In this document: piece after piece, positions 13,001 to 22,255 of the stretch
Layout: each line of letters begins with the position of its first letter
Position numbering within the stretch: the stretch's first letter is position 1
Source: Vitellaria paradoxa
Taxonomy: Eukaryota; Streptophyta; Magnoliopsida; Ericales; Sapotaceae
Reading direction: 5' to 3'
DNA: 64,000 nt
Assembly (NCBI GenBank): GCA_019916065.1
Contig: CM034238.1
Location: 4,800,199-4,864,198 of the forward strand
Notes under the pieces: model-generated
The model's input: the letters and a program-made list of their open reading frames with translations, nothing else
Told to the model about the DNA's origin: nothing
Databases searched by the model: none
Made by a program: the position numbers and the translations under genes

Positions 13001-13644
13001 TCATTTAATAACACTCCCAGAAGCCCAAGACCTATGAGTGGACTCCAGCCCAATGAGACACGAGGCATTTGAAACACTACTTTAGCAAGCAAGGAAATCA
13101 ATTCAACCTTTCTCTCGTCTTCCAGTCAAACAGATATTATTTTACATGTAAGTTCTTAACCAATAATCAACTTCAGACAAACCTCGACACCATATTCAAT
13201 AAATTGAACACAAATCAGTAATTGTAGCTTGTTAGCATTGAAGCTCACGCCCAACTGCCAATGTAATTACTAACAAAATGCATAAATTGACCAACATTTT
13301 ATCTTCCAAATCAAATAAAACGCAAAATTCAATTCAACAACACCGCCGCAACAACAAGAAGGATGTTACCATACGCAAACTCCTCAGCGCAAAGAATTGA
13401 AAATAAAATTAATCAGGACATCAATAATTTAGCTTTCTTTCTCCGTTCTTGAAATTTCTCGTCAGCCAAAAACAACTAACAGCTCAAAGAAAAACTCCAA
13501 GAGTTGAGTAGAGATCGAGGAAATAACACTCACCTTGGGATTGCCTCGGGTGCAGAGGTCATAGAGGACCCGGTTAAGCGCGTCTAGGTTGCTGGCGCCG
13601 GTGGCCGGACCGGAGAAACGGACAGATTGCGATGTGCTCGCCAT
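452..13644 (-). CDS. TOR: TOR (target of rapamycin) serine/threonine kinase, N-terminal HEAT-repeat part; 3' end outside the window
   Basis: TOR is the PIKK-family kinase that couples nutrients and energy to growth. This part is the N-terminal HEAT solenoid, which in other organisms binds RAPTOR. I read 19 exons, all with GT donors and AG acceptors: 13534-13644, 12153-12491, 12002-12076, 10873-11045, 10046-10144, 9144-9303, 8896-9039, 8568-8737, 8268-8472, 7923-8117, 5076-5228, 3226-3347, 2987-3089, 2813-2908, 2295-2425, 1038-1140, 775-957, 603-695 and 452-487. They sum to 2691 bp, or 897 codons with no break in frame. Recognisable TOR stretches include [29 protein letters not shown] and [19 protein letters not shown]. 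The start is the first ATG of exon 1, which opens MASTSQS. Plant TOR is roughly 2,450-2,500 residues, so the FAT, FRB and kinase domains lie before position 1. The exon 5 donor (GTCAAT) is atypical. No stop or frameshift suggests decay. Orthology to TOR is very secure; individual exon ends are inferred. Confidence 0.95.
3593..3875. repeat. 136-bp tandem duplication in TOR intron 11
   Basis: Two adjacent copies (3593-3728 and 3729-3875) share the start GTTAATAATTGCCT, the middle segment CCCTCTGTTATTATATT and the end TTCATTGCATATTTTACTT. They differ by scattered substitutions and small indels, so the duplication is fairly old. Confidence 0.85.
4471..4861. repeat. 111-bp tandem duplication in TOR intron 11, second copy split by a MITE
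   Basis: Copy 1 (4471-4581) and copy 2 (from 4582) are closely similar. Both contain TTATGAACCTGCATAG and AACATGACATA. In copy 2 a 168-bp MITE follows ATGACATA, and the matching sequence ATAAACAAGATCC resumes after it and continues to 4861. Confidence 0.88.
4665..4832. mobile_element. 168-bp MITE, family A copy 1
   Basis: This is a short non-coding element with imperfect terminal inverted repeats (left GGGTGTGTTTGGAG, right end CTCCAAACGGAGCC). It is flanked by the 3-bp duplication ATA (4662-4664 and 4833-4835). The interior carries two TCTCGTAATTCGTG motifs. The duplicated flank at about 4545-4560 is the empty site, with a single ATA. The ends resemble PIF/Harbinger (Tourist-like) elements, but ATA is not the TWA target usual for that group, so the superfamily is inferred. 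Confidence 0.85.
6196..6590. repeat. 116-bp tandem duplication in TOR intron 10, second copy interrupted
   Basis: Copy 1 starts at 6196 and copy 2 at 6312; both start with CCCAAAAGGAATTTCATAG. In copy 2 the match stops after TTACATGT (about 6358) and resumes near 6521 with the AGCAAGCATCATTAATTGCC part. About 160 bp of unrelated AT-rich DNA lies between. Confidence 0.82.
7033..7059. repeat. (GA)n microsatellite after an AAAAC-rich tract, TOR intron 10
   Basis: The run of alternating G and A follows an A/C-rich simple stretch at about 6962-7031. It is intronic with no sign of function. Confidence 0.9.
7501..7525. repeat. C12-G13 homopolymer palindrome, TOR intron 10
   Basis: Twelve C are followed directly by thirteen G, just after a T-run at 7474-7488. 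The tract is self-complementary and rare in this AT-rich DNA. It may be real, or it may be a base-calling or assembly artefact. Confidence 0.9.
8164..8305. repeat. 71-bp tandem duplication across the TOR exon 9 donor
   Basis: Copies 8164-8234 and 8235-8305 both begin AGGCAGCAT and end GCAAAGCAAGTT. The second copy contains the last 38 bp of exon 9 and its donor (GT at 8267-8266). The first copy lies in intron 9 and has lost the donor context. Confidence 0.85.
11531..11604. repeat. 37-bp tandem duplication in TOR intron 3
   Basis: CATATCCTCAGCAAAA starts at 11531 and again at 11568, each followed by a near-identical remainder. It is small and intronic with no coding content. Confidence 0.85.
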
Positions 13645-13900
13645 GTAATCCTGAAAAACCTATCCTAATCTTGTTCCCATGACACCTGTGCCACAGTAGA
13701 TCAGTGCTTATATATAGATATATACATATATATAGAGAGAGACAGATAGATACAGATGAAGCCTGAAGAGAAAAAAGTTAAATAACCTACTGCTTCTCTG
13801 TTAGGCGATCGACGGAGTGTGTACAGAGCAGAAAAACCCTCACTCGTGCTCTGGAGAAACGTTTATTGGTCTTGTTTGGGATTTTCTTTTTTTTTTTTGG
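13645..13900 (-). promoter_or_regulatory. TOR 5' leader and core promoter candidate
   Basis: Upstream of the TOR ATG (13644) lies a TATA-rich block at about 13709-13734, some 65-90 bp before the start codon. It is followed further upstream by GA-rich sequence. Position and composition fit a plant core promoter, but the transcription start cannot be read from sequence. Confidence 0.4.
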
Positions 13901-14128
13901 TAGGCGTCTTGTTTGGGATTTCATACCTCCGTAGCTGTAGGTTTTTTGCCGTCCGAGTTAATCACCGCTGCTCGATTGATGATGCGCTGTCGGGGACGTG
14001 GAAGGTTTTGATTCGTTCGTTTGTGGTCTTAAGTTAACATCGATTCGGGCTTTTAGGCAACGGGGCGAGTATTTAATTACCCAAAAAAATAAAAAAAAAA
14101 GGGCGAGTATTTAGAGTTGGTGACAATT

Positions 14129-14296
14129 CGCTCTGTTTGGAACTAAATAAAATAAAATAAAATTATATAAATCTCTATAAATACGAATTACGAGATAATA
14201 AAATTTAAATTTTTCACTTATTACACGAACTATGAGATATTTACTTTTATAATTTTATTTTATTTTATACACTTTTATATAACTCCAAACACATCT
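14129..14296. mobile_element. 168-bp MITE, family A copy 2 (reverse orientation)
   Basis: It has the same termini (CTCTGTTTGGA and CTCCAAACACA) and the same internal ATTACGAGATA motif as the copy in the TOR intron, in the opposite orientation. Its length is also 168 bp. ATA follows the right end; the left flank reads ATT, one mismatch. Confidence 0.72.
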
Positions 14297-14532
14297 ATAT
14301 GCTCGAAGCGGCAAAAAATTTAAAAAAATATAAAAATTTTAAAAATTTTAAGAAATTATTTATTTTTATTTTACTGTACTAATCATGAATCTATAACTTA
14401 TTTTATCTTATTTTTTGACAATCTAAATGCACATAAAATTCTTTAAAAATTGATCAGGCGCTTACAAATTTTTTAGATAACCACTTTTTATTATTAAAAA
14501 TTGTTAAGGACACAAATACAAAAAAAAATTAA

Positions 14533-14841
14533 GGTCTCATTTGATTTTTTTTAATTTTTGGTTTTATGTTTTTATTTGTCTATTTTTTGTTTTAAGTTCA
14601 TTTTTTATTTTATAGTTCAAAAGCCATATAGTTACTTGTTTTTTTAATTTTTGTTTTAGAAAATATAAAATGAGTTTACACATAAAATAAAAAATAGTAA
14701 AAAGTCACTTTGAGAGATTTAAACCCAAAATAAGGAGCATTTTAAAATAAAAAATATAGTATTTTTTATTTCCTTATTTTAAGTTTTTAACACATAAAAT
14801 AAAAATAAAGATAAAAAACAAAAAAGAAACTAAATGTCACC
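14533..14841. mobile_element. MITE family B copy 1
   Basis: A non-coding element of about 309 bp begins GGTCTCATTTGAT and ends AAATGTCACC, flanked by TAA at 14530-14532 and 14842-14844. The TWA target duplication and the terminal inverted repeats are typical of PIF/Harbinger-derived (Tourist) MITEs. Confidence 0.78.
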
Positions 14842-14892
14842 TAAATTTATATAATTAAAAGTTCAATAATACAAACTCATATAGTTGTAAAG

Positions 14893-15060
14893 CACAATAA
14901 TTAGCCGTCATTTAAGTTAAAAAATAGCACAAAAACTACAAAAAAAAAACACAATAATTAGTAGCCATTTAAGTTAAAAGATAACACGATAACGGTTAAA
15001 AAAAAAACACACAATAATTAGCTTTCATTTAAGTTAAAAGATAACACAACAGCTGTAAAA
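14893..15060. repeat. Three-copy tandem repeat of 57-60 bp
   Basis: CACAATAATTAG starts at 14893, 14950 and 15010. Each copy continues with CATTTAAGTTAAAA and ends in an A-rich stretch. The array runs directly into the longer tandem repeat that follows. Confidence 0.8.
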
Positions 15061-15620
15061 TACAATAATGTGATGTCACATTAATAAAAATCATAACCGA
15101 CTTACCATATAAACATTAAAGTTAATTTCCTTTTTTCAAAAAGTCAATAGTGTTTGGCGTACCATCTATACTATACGTTAAAGTTAATTATCATTTTCAA
15201 AAAATTAGTAGTGTAGACACGTTGTGATTATGACGGACAGCTGTGAAATACAATAATACACTATCACATTAATAAAATTTGTGACTGGTTTACTATTTAT
15301 ACTATACGTTAAAGTTAATTATCCTTTTTCAAAAATTCAGTGGTGTTTGATGTACCATCTACACTGTATGTTAAAGTTAACTGTCATTTTTCAAAAAACA
15401 GGTAATGTATAATCATGATCACGATGAACAATTGTGAAATATAATAATGTGTTGTTACGTTAATAAAAATTGTGAATAACTTACCATTTATACTATATTT
15501 TAAGATTAATTGTCTTTTTTTAGAAAGTCGCTGGTGTCTGACTTACCATTTATACTATACATTAAAATTAATTATTCTTTTTCAAAAATTGGTGTTGTAG
15601 ACACGTTATGACTGTGACGT
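15051..15620. repeat. Satellite-like tandem repeat, unit 188-191 bp, three copies
   Basis: Units are anchored by an AGCTGTGAAATACAATAAT-like motif at 15051, 15239 and 15430. Inside each unit a shorter block (TACTATACGTTAAAGTTAATT-like) occurs twice. The copies are moderately diverged. A displaced copy is at about 16675-16900. Confidence 0.78.
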
Positions 15621-15694
15621 GTCACGTGTATCTCTTTTTGTTTGTTTTTTGTTTTCAATTATTTATTTTTTTATTATAATTATAAGTTTATAGT

Positions 15695-15961
15695 GATTTA
15701 TTTTATTATTATTGCAAATACTTGGGTGATTTTTTAAATAAATTAACTAATGGTTATTTTTTCGCTGGCATGTTAAAATTATTTTTTAGTATTTGAATAC
15801 TAAATGTTATTTAGGTCATATTATAATTGTACGCTTATATATTTTATTATTATTGTAAATTTTTGTGTGATATTTTAAATAAATTAACCAATGGTTATTT
15901 TTTTCGTTGGCATGTTAATGTTATTTTTTAGTATTTGAATATTAAATATTATTTAGGTCAT
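15695..15961. repeat. 141-bp tandem duplication
   Basis: Two adjacent copies share TGGTTATTTTTT, GGCATGTTAA, AGTATTTGAATA and TATTTAGGTCAT, with matching points at 15751 and 15892. A weaker third version may lie near 16310-16420. Confidence 0.75.
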
Positions 15962-16674
15962 TGATTTGATTTAATCGATCTAACTGACATAATATAAATT
16001 TAACAATAATTTTAAATGAACAATTTTACCTAAGAGAGAATTTATGTATTTCATTATTGACATTTTTCTTTTGTATCTCTTTTATTCTTATCCTATTGTC
16101 ACAATTTTATTTTTATTTTTTTTAATTTTAATATATTAAAATTGGCTAACTTTCTGGGTATGCCGAGTGGGGGTGGAGACACGTGTCTAACCTTTTTCTT
16201 TTTTTTTTTTAATTTTATTTTTAAATTATTATGTTTTGTGTTTTTGCCTTTTAGGTGTTTTAAAGGATTTTGTTATCAACATGTCTTTTATTTTTTAAAA
16301 ATTTTTTTATAGTCTATCATTTTACTATTATTAGGCATATTTGGATCATTCTTTAAACAAACCAACTGATCTCTATATATATATTTTTTGACATTAAATG
16401 TTGTATTATTGACTTAGCTTAATATAATCAAACAACAATAATTTCAAATAAATAACTTTAATTTTTCCCCTAATCAAATATTTATGAACTTTCATCTATA
16501 TGGATTATATTATAGCATAAACTATGTATCAAGAGGCTATGGTAAATAAATAAATTTTCAAACATCTTTTAGATAAAAAGTCACACTAAACAGACGTAAA
16601 GTTTGCATTTAAATTGATATTTTGTCACAAATAAATATTTAAAAAAATACAAAAATTTATAAGAATTGTAACTG

Positions 16675-16900
16675 ACTTACCATTTATATTACACGTTAAA
16701 AGTTAATCGTCATTTTTTCAGAAAATTGGTGGTATAGACATATCATGATTATGACGAACAGCTGTAAAATACAATAATGCGTTGTTACATTAATAAAAAT
16801 TATGACTAACTTATCATATATACTATACGTTAAAATTAATTATCTTTTTTCAAAAAGTCAGTAGTACAGACACGTCAGATTATGATGTGTCTCATTTTTT
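16675..16900. repeat. Dispersed fourth copy of the 188-bp repeat
   Basis: AGCTGTAAAATACAATAATG at 16760 and the flanking TTACCATTTATAT- and GACACGTCA-like segments match the array at 15.05-15.62 kb. It is separated from that array by about 1.1 kb. Confidence 0.7.
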
Positions 16901-18323
16901 CATTTTTTTTTTTCTAATTACACTAATAAGTTTATAGTGATTTATTTTACTATTGTTAGAAGTATAACTACATTGCATTAAAGTGCAAGGGCCACAATTG
17001 CATAGCTCAAAATGGCCCCTAAGGTTTAAACTTCCTAACATCACAAAATAAATGAGGGAAAGAATAAAATAAATGAGATGGAGAAAATAAAAGAATTAGG
17101 AGATGATTACATTTCATAACTATATTATAATACCATCAAAAGTTATATCTATTGTTAAGAACCACCAACTGAATACACATTCTTTTTGCATTTGACACTA
17201 CACTCATTGATTTATTTTTTTATAACAAATTCATATATTTAGGAATTCCCATTACATATCAACATAAATTATTTGTGTCAATATCTATATGGAACGAGAT
17301 TTTGAGTAATTCACTATTCTAAACTTGAAGTACATCCTAAAGGTACACAAATATACCATTACTTATGTCGAGAGTTATTTTGAACAGGTATGAAGAAAAA
17401 AAAAATTATTGAATAAGAATATTACTCATTTACAAGTAAAAGTCAAATACTAAAGATCAGCGACTTCTTAAACTAGTGGGCTTGCTAATATCAAAGTGAA
17501 AGTAGGAGAGTATAATGAGGGATTTTTTTTTTTTTTGTTACCAAGATAACAAATGAGCAATGACATGAGTTGGATAGCGGCATAAAAGCTGACAAAATCA
17601 GCTCATTTCCTACTGATTAGTTTAAATGATTTCATGACACTCGCTCAACTTTATGTTAAAGAGATTGTGAGACTTTACAAAGTTTCAATTTCTATCATCT
17701 TAGATAAGAATATCTGTTTTCTCCCTTGATTTTGGCAGTATATAGGGACTCAATTGTTATTTAGTACCATTTTTCACTAGGCTTGTATGCTTAATTTTTG
17801 AGGTAAAAGCTTAAAAAAAAAAAACTTATTTTTTGTGGTTACTTTTTTACTTAGACGGACAATTTTTATCTAAACAGATATGTTTTTTTTCAATTTTTTT
17901 GTTTACGAATACGATTAACATGCTTAAAAAGTACACGTTTTTATAAAAATTAAATTTTGGTTTAAAAAACCACATAAGACAATAAAAAAAAGTTAAAAAA
18001 AAAATAAAAGCTACATACCTGAATTGAATTTATTAAAATTGTGTCAATTCAGTTTTACATAATGATTGGCTCAATTATTATTGACCCAGAATTTTAGAAC
18101 TGATAAAAATTGATAGGATTTTGGGTCAATTATGAATCCACCCCGATTAATGTAGACCCTGGAGCTTGAAAACAGCAATAAACAAGAAGCGTCATGAAAA
18201 TAATGGATAAAATAAATGGTTATCAATTGAAGCAAAAAAAAAAAAAAAAAATGTCACGTTTAAAACATAGCGAAAACAAACGCATGTGCACTAAATTACA
18301 ATTCATCGATTCATCAAAAATTA
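16901..18323. other. Intergenic, nothing recognised
   Basis: AT-rich DNA with homopolymer runs and no long open frame. I see no gene or clear element end here. Confidence 0.6.
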
Positions 18324-18639
18324 GAAGTCATTTGATTTGATTTGTTTTTTTATTTTTTATTTTCTACTTTTGTTTTTATTTTTTGTTTTGAGTTCGTTTG
18401 TCATTTTATACTTACAAAAATAAGGAAAATAGCTAAAAATCATTTGGTTACCTTTGTTTTCAAAATTTGTTTTAGAAATAGAAAATAGGTTTACGCATGA
18501 AATGCAAAATGGTAAAAAATCGTTTTAAACGTTTTCAACTCCAAAACAAAGAAAATAGAGTATTTTTTTTCCTTATCTTGGAATTTTTAAAACATAAAAT
18601 ATATAAACAAAAAATAAGAAAATGAAACCAAATGCTACC
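18324..18639. mobile_element. MITE family B copy 2
   Basis: A 316-bp element starts GAAGTCATTTGATTTG and ends CCAAATGCTACC, flanked by TTA at 18321-18323 and 18640-18642. It shares interior blocks with the other family members, such as ACGCATGAAATGCAAAAT and ATCGTTTTAAACG. Confidence 0.82.
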
Positions 18640-18754
18640 TTAGTAAACTAAAAAGAGTTGTTATGTTCACACGAGAACTGCTCGGCTGTGCAAGTTTGTA
18701 ACAATGCATTCACGTTTATATCAGAAGAGGATGGCTTCTTTGCAACGGTAGTGG

Positions 18755-21312
18755 TCACGGAGAACTGAGTTGATTCTTAATCCTGCTGGAGCGTCTAACT
18801 GGAGTCACTATTTCTTCGTCCCCACATCCCTTCAATACCAACAAAAGTTGTAGTCCAAGAGTAAGTAGCAATACACTGATTTTATCCTACAAAAATTTAT
18901 CCTCAAAAAAAAAAAAAAAAACCCATAAAATGAGAAATAAATATATGCTTGGCTAGTTGTTTTTATCATCTCTATAATTGAAGGTAAAAATCTCAAATAC
19001 TTTTGAACTTAGAAAATCTACTCTTAAAAAATAGCTAGGATCTTCAAAAACATAATGTCTTGCGCACTAAGATTAAAGTAAAATCGGGTAAGGGGTTAAA
19101 TTTTGAAGTAAAAAAACAAAAATATCTAGTAAGGGACAGGATCTTAACCGATAAATATACTTACATGCTTTCTAGAAATTCTCTCATATGTGGTGAAGCT
19201 TCCGTAAGAAGGCGAATCATCCACGGAGTATTCCGATGAAGAAGCCAATGACTCCCTTCCTTGGGCCTTCCTCTGTTTCCTCTTCTCCTGGCTCAGAGCT
19301 TCATTTGTTCCCCTCTGTTCCTTCCTGCTATAAGGCAAGCTTTTCTGAGAGCTGCTCATTCCTGATGGACATGACTCTCCAACAACGTCAACCCCCGGTG
19401 ACCAAATTTGTGAAGATGGCATTGGTCTGTCTTGGTTTGTCATATCACCCATCAACTTCTTAGTCAACAATGGATCCACAAAGGTTGCATCGCTACTGGG
19501 GTTAGAGATCCTCCTCCTGTGCTTCAAATAAATGAACACCTTGGCCGCTATCAGAACCAGAGCAAGCGGAGGAATTGCCTCCATATAATGCACCGAGAAC
19601 TTGTCCTCCGACAAATTAAAAGAATAGGCAACTGATTTGGGACTCTGAACATCACCAAAGGCAGCAGCATCTTCTGTAGTGGGATTAATTTCCGCACAAG
19701 AAATGAAGCGGTCATTATCACATTGGAATTGAATCTCCTTATTTTCAACCGCTTCAGGGTTGATTTCAAGAACCTGTACTTCAGGCTTCAATTCAGGAGA
19801 TTTTAAAGTTTGGGCAGATTGAACCTCAAATCCAATGTCACCTTGTAGATTGGCAGAGTTCAAGGCGGTATCACTTTGTTCTTGGTTCTGAACTGCTTTT
19901 GAACTATTATTAGGTTCAGTTACTTCAGAGTCTAGTGTCAGACGTGCTTCTTCACTCCCATCACCAGCTTCCACAACCGAATCACCCTGCTCTGGGTTCT
20001 CTCCCAACAATTCTATTTCAATATCTTCCTTTGCAGTTGGTTCCAACTCATCACCTTTCTCATGAATTTCTTCCAATATATCTTCAATGTGTTCTACTTT
20101 AACATGCCCACCAATGAAAGGATCCTCCAGAGAAGTCAGATTACCAAATTGTGAAGGACCCAATTTGTCTACTTCAATATTGCGAAATCGCTTGTTGAAG
20201 TAACATACAGGGTTGGCTGACCATTGCTTGAATTTTCTAGCAAAGCCATCAAAACTAGCTTTGGTAAAATCAGCCATTTTAGATGTGCCATGGGGCTTAT
20301 AGACACTGCTCAAATCTTTATAGACAGATGAATCAAAGACAGGAAAATCGGTGACCCACACTGATAAACAAGCAATCGAGAGGACAAAAACCAAAGCTAT
20401 AGACTTTGATCTTGTAAAGAACTTTTGTTTGAGCACTCTCTTTTTTTCAACAGTATCCTTAGACAGGTGGGTAACGATTGGGCTACTGCTTGACTTTGGT
20501 TCAGAAACATTGGACTCCACTTCATTTACATCCTCAGCGGAAGAAACTTCCTCAGATTCTTCTTGTGAGTTTTCAGATTCAAATTCTTCTGTAACTTCAG
20601 TGTCTGAAAAGCTTTCAGACAAAAAGCTCTCTTCTAGGGTCTTACCTTCCCCATAACCAAACACTTTTTTTTCCTTGTGAAGATGAACTTGGATTCGAGG
20701 TTTTGGTGTGTAATAGCGAAACCGAGGCCTAGGGGAAAGATAGTTGGTTTTGGGATCATAAGGCGGAAGAGAAGGGTCAACATTAATAGTTGCTATAACA
20801 GGGGACGACGTTGATGAACCAGAAGGTTTCATATCTAATTCTGGTAATGATGATTCCCAGATGTTCTGGTATTTTAGAGATACCTGAGAATTGAGGGAAA
20901 CATCTTTCTTTGTGATTGCAGAAACGTTTGAATCCTCAACCTTGTTGCCCTGATTCAAACCCATCTCTGACTTTGATTTGATCTCCTGTGTAACATCAGG
21001 AGAACCAGACAAGTTCTTTCCATCAGAAAATGACAAAGGGGTCCGAACAGGCTCATTCCTATCAGCCAATACTTTCTTTCTGGGAGAAGCATTGATCTTG
21101 GAAGCGGCGGAAGTTGTTGGCGCCATGAAGTTTCTTGCACCCTTTACTGTGGTTGGCGATCGAACTTTCTCTGATTTTAGATTCTGATCTTTATCGTTCT
21201 CTTTATCTCTGTGGCCCAAGGAAGAAGCGGCCCCACCTTCGTTTTGTCTTTTTGCAAAGTCTGCAATTCAGCAACAAAAGAATTAACAGACAGAACCCAG
21301 AATCGAAATTCA

Positions 21313-21368
<56 letters not shown>

Positions 21369-21528
21369 GTGTTTCAGTGTTTGTGCTGCGATCAAGAAAA
21401 AGCGACGAACCTGCAGGCCTTGTAAATGGATTGCCGGCGAGACTTCTTCTCATGGCATAATTGGTTTCTGGGGTTCTTGAATTGGGATTTGATTTTGTCG
21501 AAATTGGGGAAGGAGATCTATTTGCCAT
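18755..21528 (-). CDS. Plant membrane-associated protein of unknown function, 762 aa
   Basis: Three exons: 21411-21528, 19165-21260 and 18755-18829 (stop TGA at 18757-18755). The joins are in frame: 39 codons plus one base, two bases plus 698 codons, then 25 codons including the stop. The start is the ATG at 21528 (MANRSPSPIS). Order along the protein: a basic Ser/Pro-rich N-terminus with the plant-conserved stretch GARNFMAPTTSAASKINASP near residue 80; a Tyr/Pro-rich block (YDPKTNYLSPRPRFRYYTPKPR) near 207-228; an acidic Ser-rich region; a hydrophobic segment near 326-342; a long acidic region; a second hydrophobic segment near 602-620 followed by KHRRR; and a conserved tail (SFTTYERI, then TPVRRSSRI from exon 3). 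I recall similar uncharacterised plant 'transmembrane' proteins but know no tested function. Membrane location is inferred from the two segments. Confidence 0.88.
21319..21365. repeat. (GA)n microsatellite filling a third of a 150-bp intron
   Basis: Alternating A and G occupies most of the middle of intron 1 (21261-21410). On the coding strand it is a (CT)n pyrimidine tract about 55 bases before the acceptor. Confidence 0.92.
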
Positions 21529-22099
21529 TGACGAAACCAGTGAGACAATTGGATATGCCTGAAGGGGTCACTAAGCAAGAATGGTAAGCAAATCTTCTGA
21601 GCAAAAATGGGTGATTCTTTAGAGTTGAGATCTTGAAAATGATTTGAGGAAGAGTGAATGCGGGGAGATGGTTCTTTTCCGTATCTGGAATATTTGTAAC
21701 GGCTAGTTTTTAAACGCAGTTGGTGGATTAGACGTGGAATTTAAAACGGTTGCTTTTGGCCGTTGAAAAAAAATTTTTTATATAATCAATAAATAAGAAG
21801 AAAAAAAACGGGGCTAAGAATGTAATTTATTGTTTTATAAATTTTTATTTAAATTATTCTCCGTGATGAAAACGTTTTGAATGATAAAAAATTAGATAAA
21901 ATGAGATAAGTTGTGATTTTATAATTCATATAATGAAATAAAAAGTAAATAATTTTTAGAGATCTTTAGAAATTTTAAGAATTTTTTTTTATTTTTTAAC
22001 AAACTAAACACAATTAATATATTTTTATATTTTTTATACGTGCAAAAGTAAAAACTTATAAATATACAAATTATACATATATAGGCTATGGGCATTTAA
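21529..22099. promoter_or_regulatory. Upstream region of the unknown membrane protein gene
   Basis: Probable 5' leader and promoter of the minus-strand gene. No clear TATA box was fixed by eye. From about 21850 the sequence becomes generic AT-rich repeat-like DNA. Confidence 0.35.
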
Positions 22100-22255
22100 G
22101 GGGTGTTTGGTTAATAAGAGTTTGGTCAAAAAGTGTAATAAAAGTATAAAGATTCGATATAAACATGATATGTAGTAAATTTTGATTAAAAAAATGTAAA
22201 AAGATTGATAAAAATTAAAAAATTTTGATTAATTTTAGTTAATCAAACATTACTC
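22100..22255. mobile_element. Probable small MITE
   Basis: The left end GGGGTGTTTGGTTAATAA and the right end TTAGTTAATCAAACATTAC form an imperfect inverted repeat about 155 bp apart. The target duplication is not clear, so limits are approximate. Confidence 0.55.

Noticed and set aside
13819..14037. Open frame upstream of TOR as a divergent gene
   Set aside because: Short, repeats TGTTTGGGATTTC within itself, and shows no domain or splice support.
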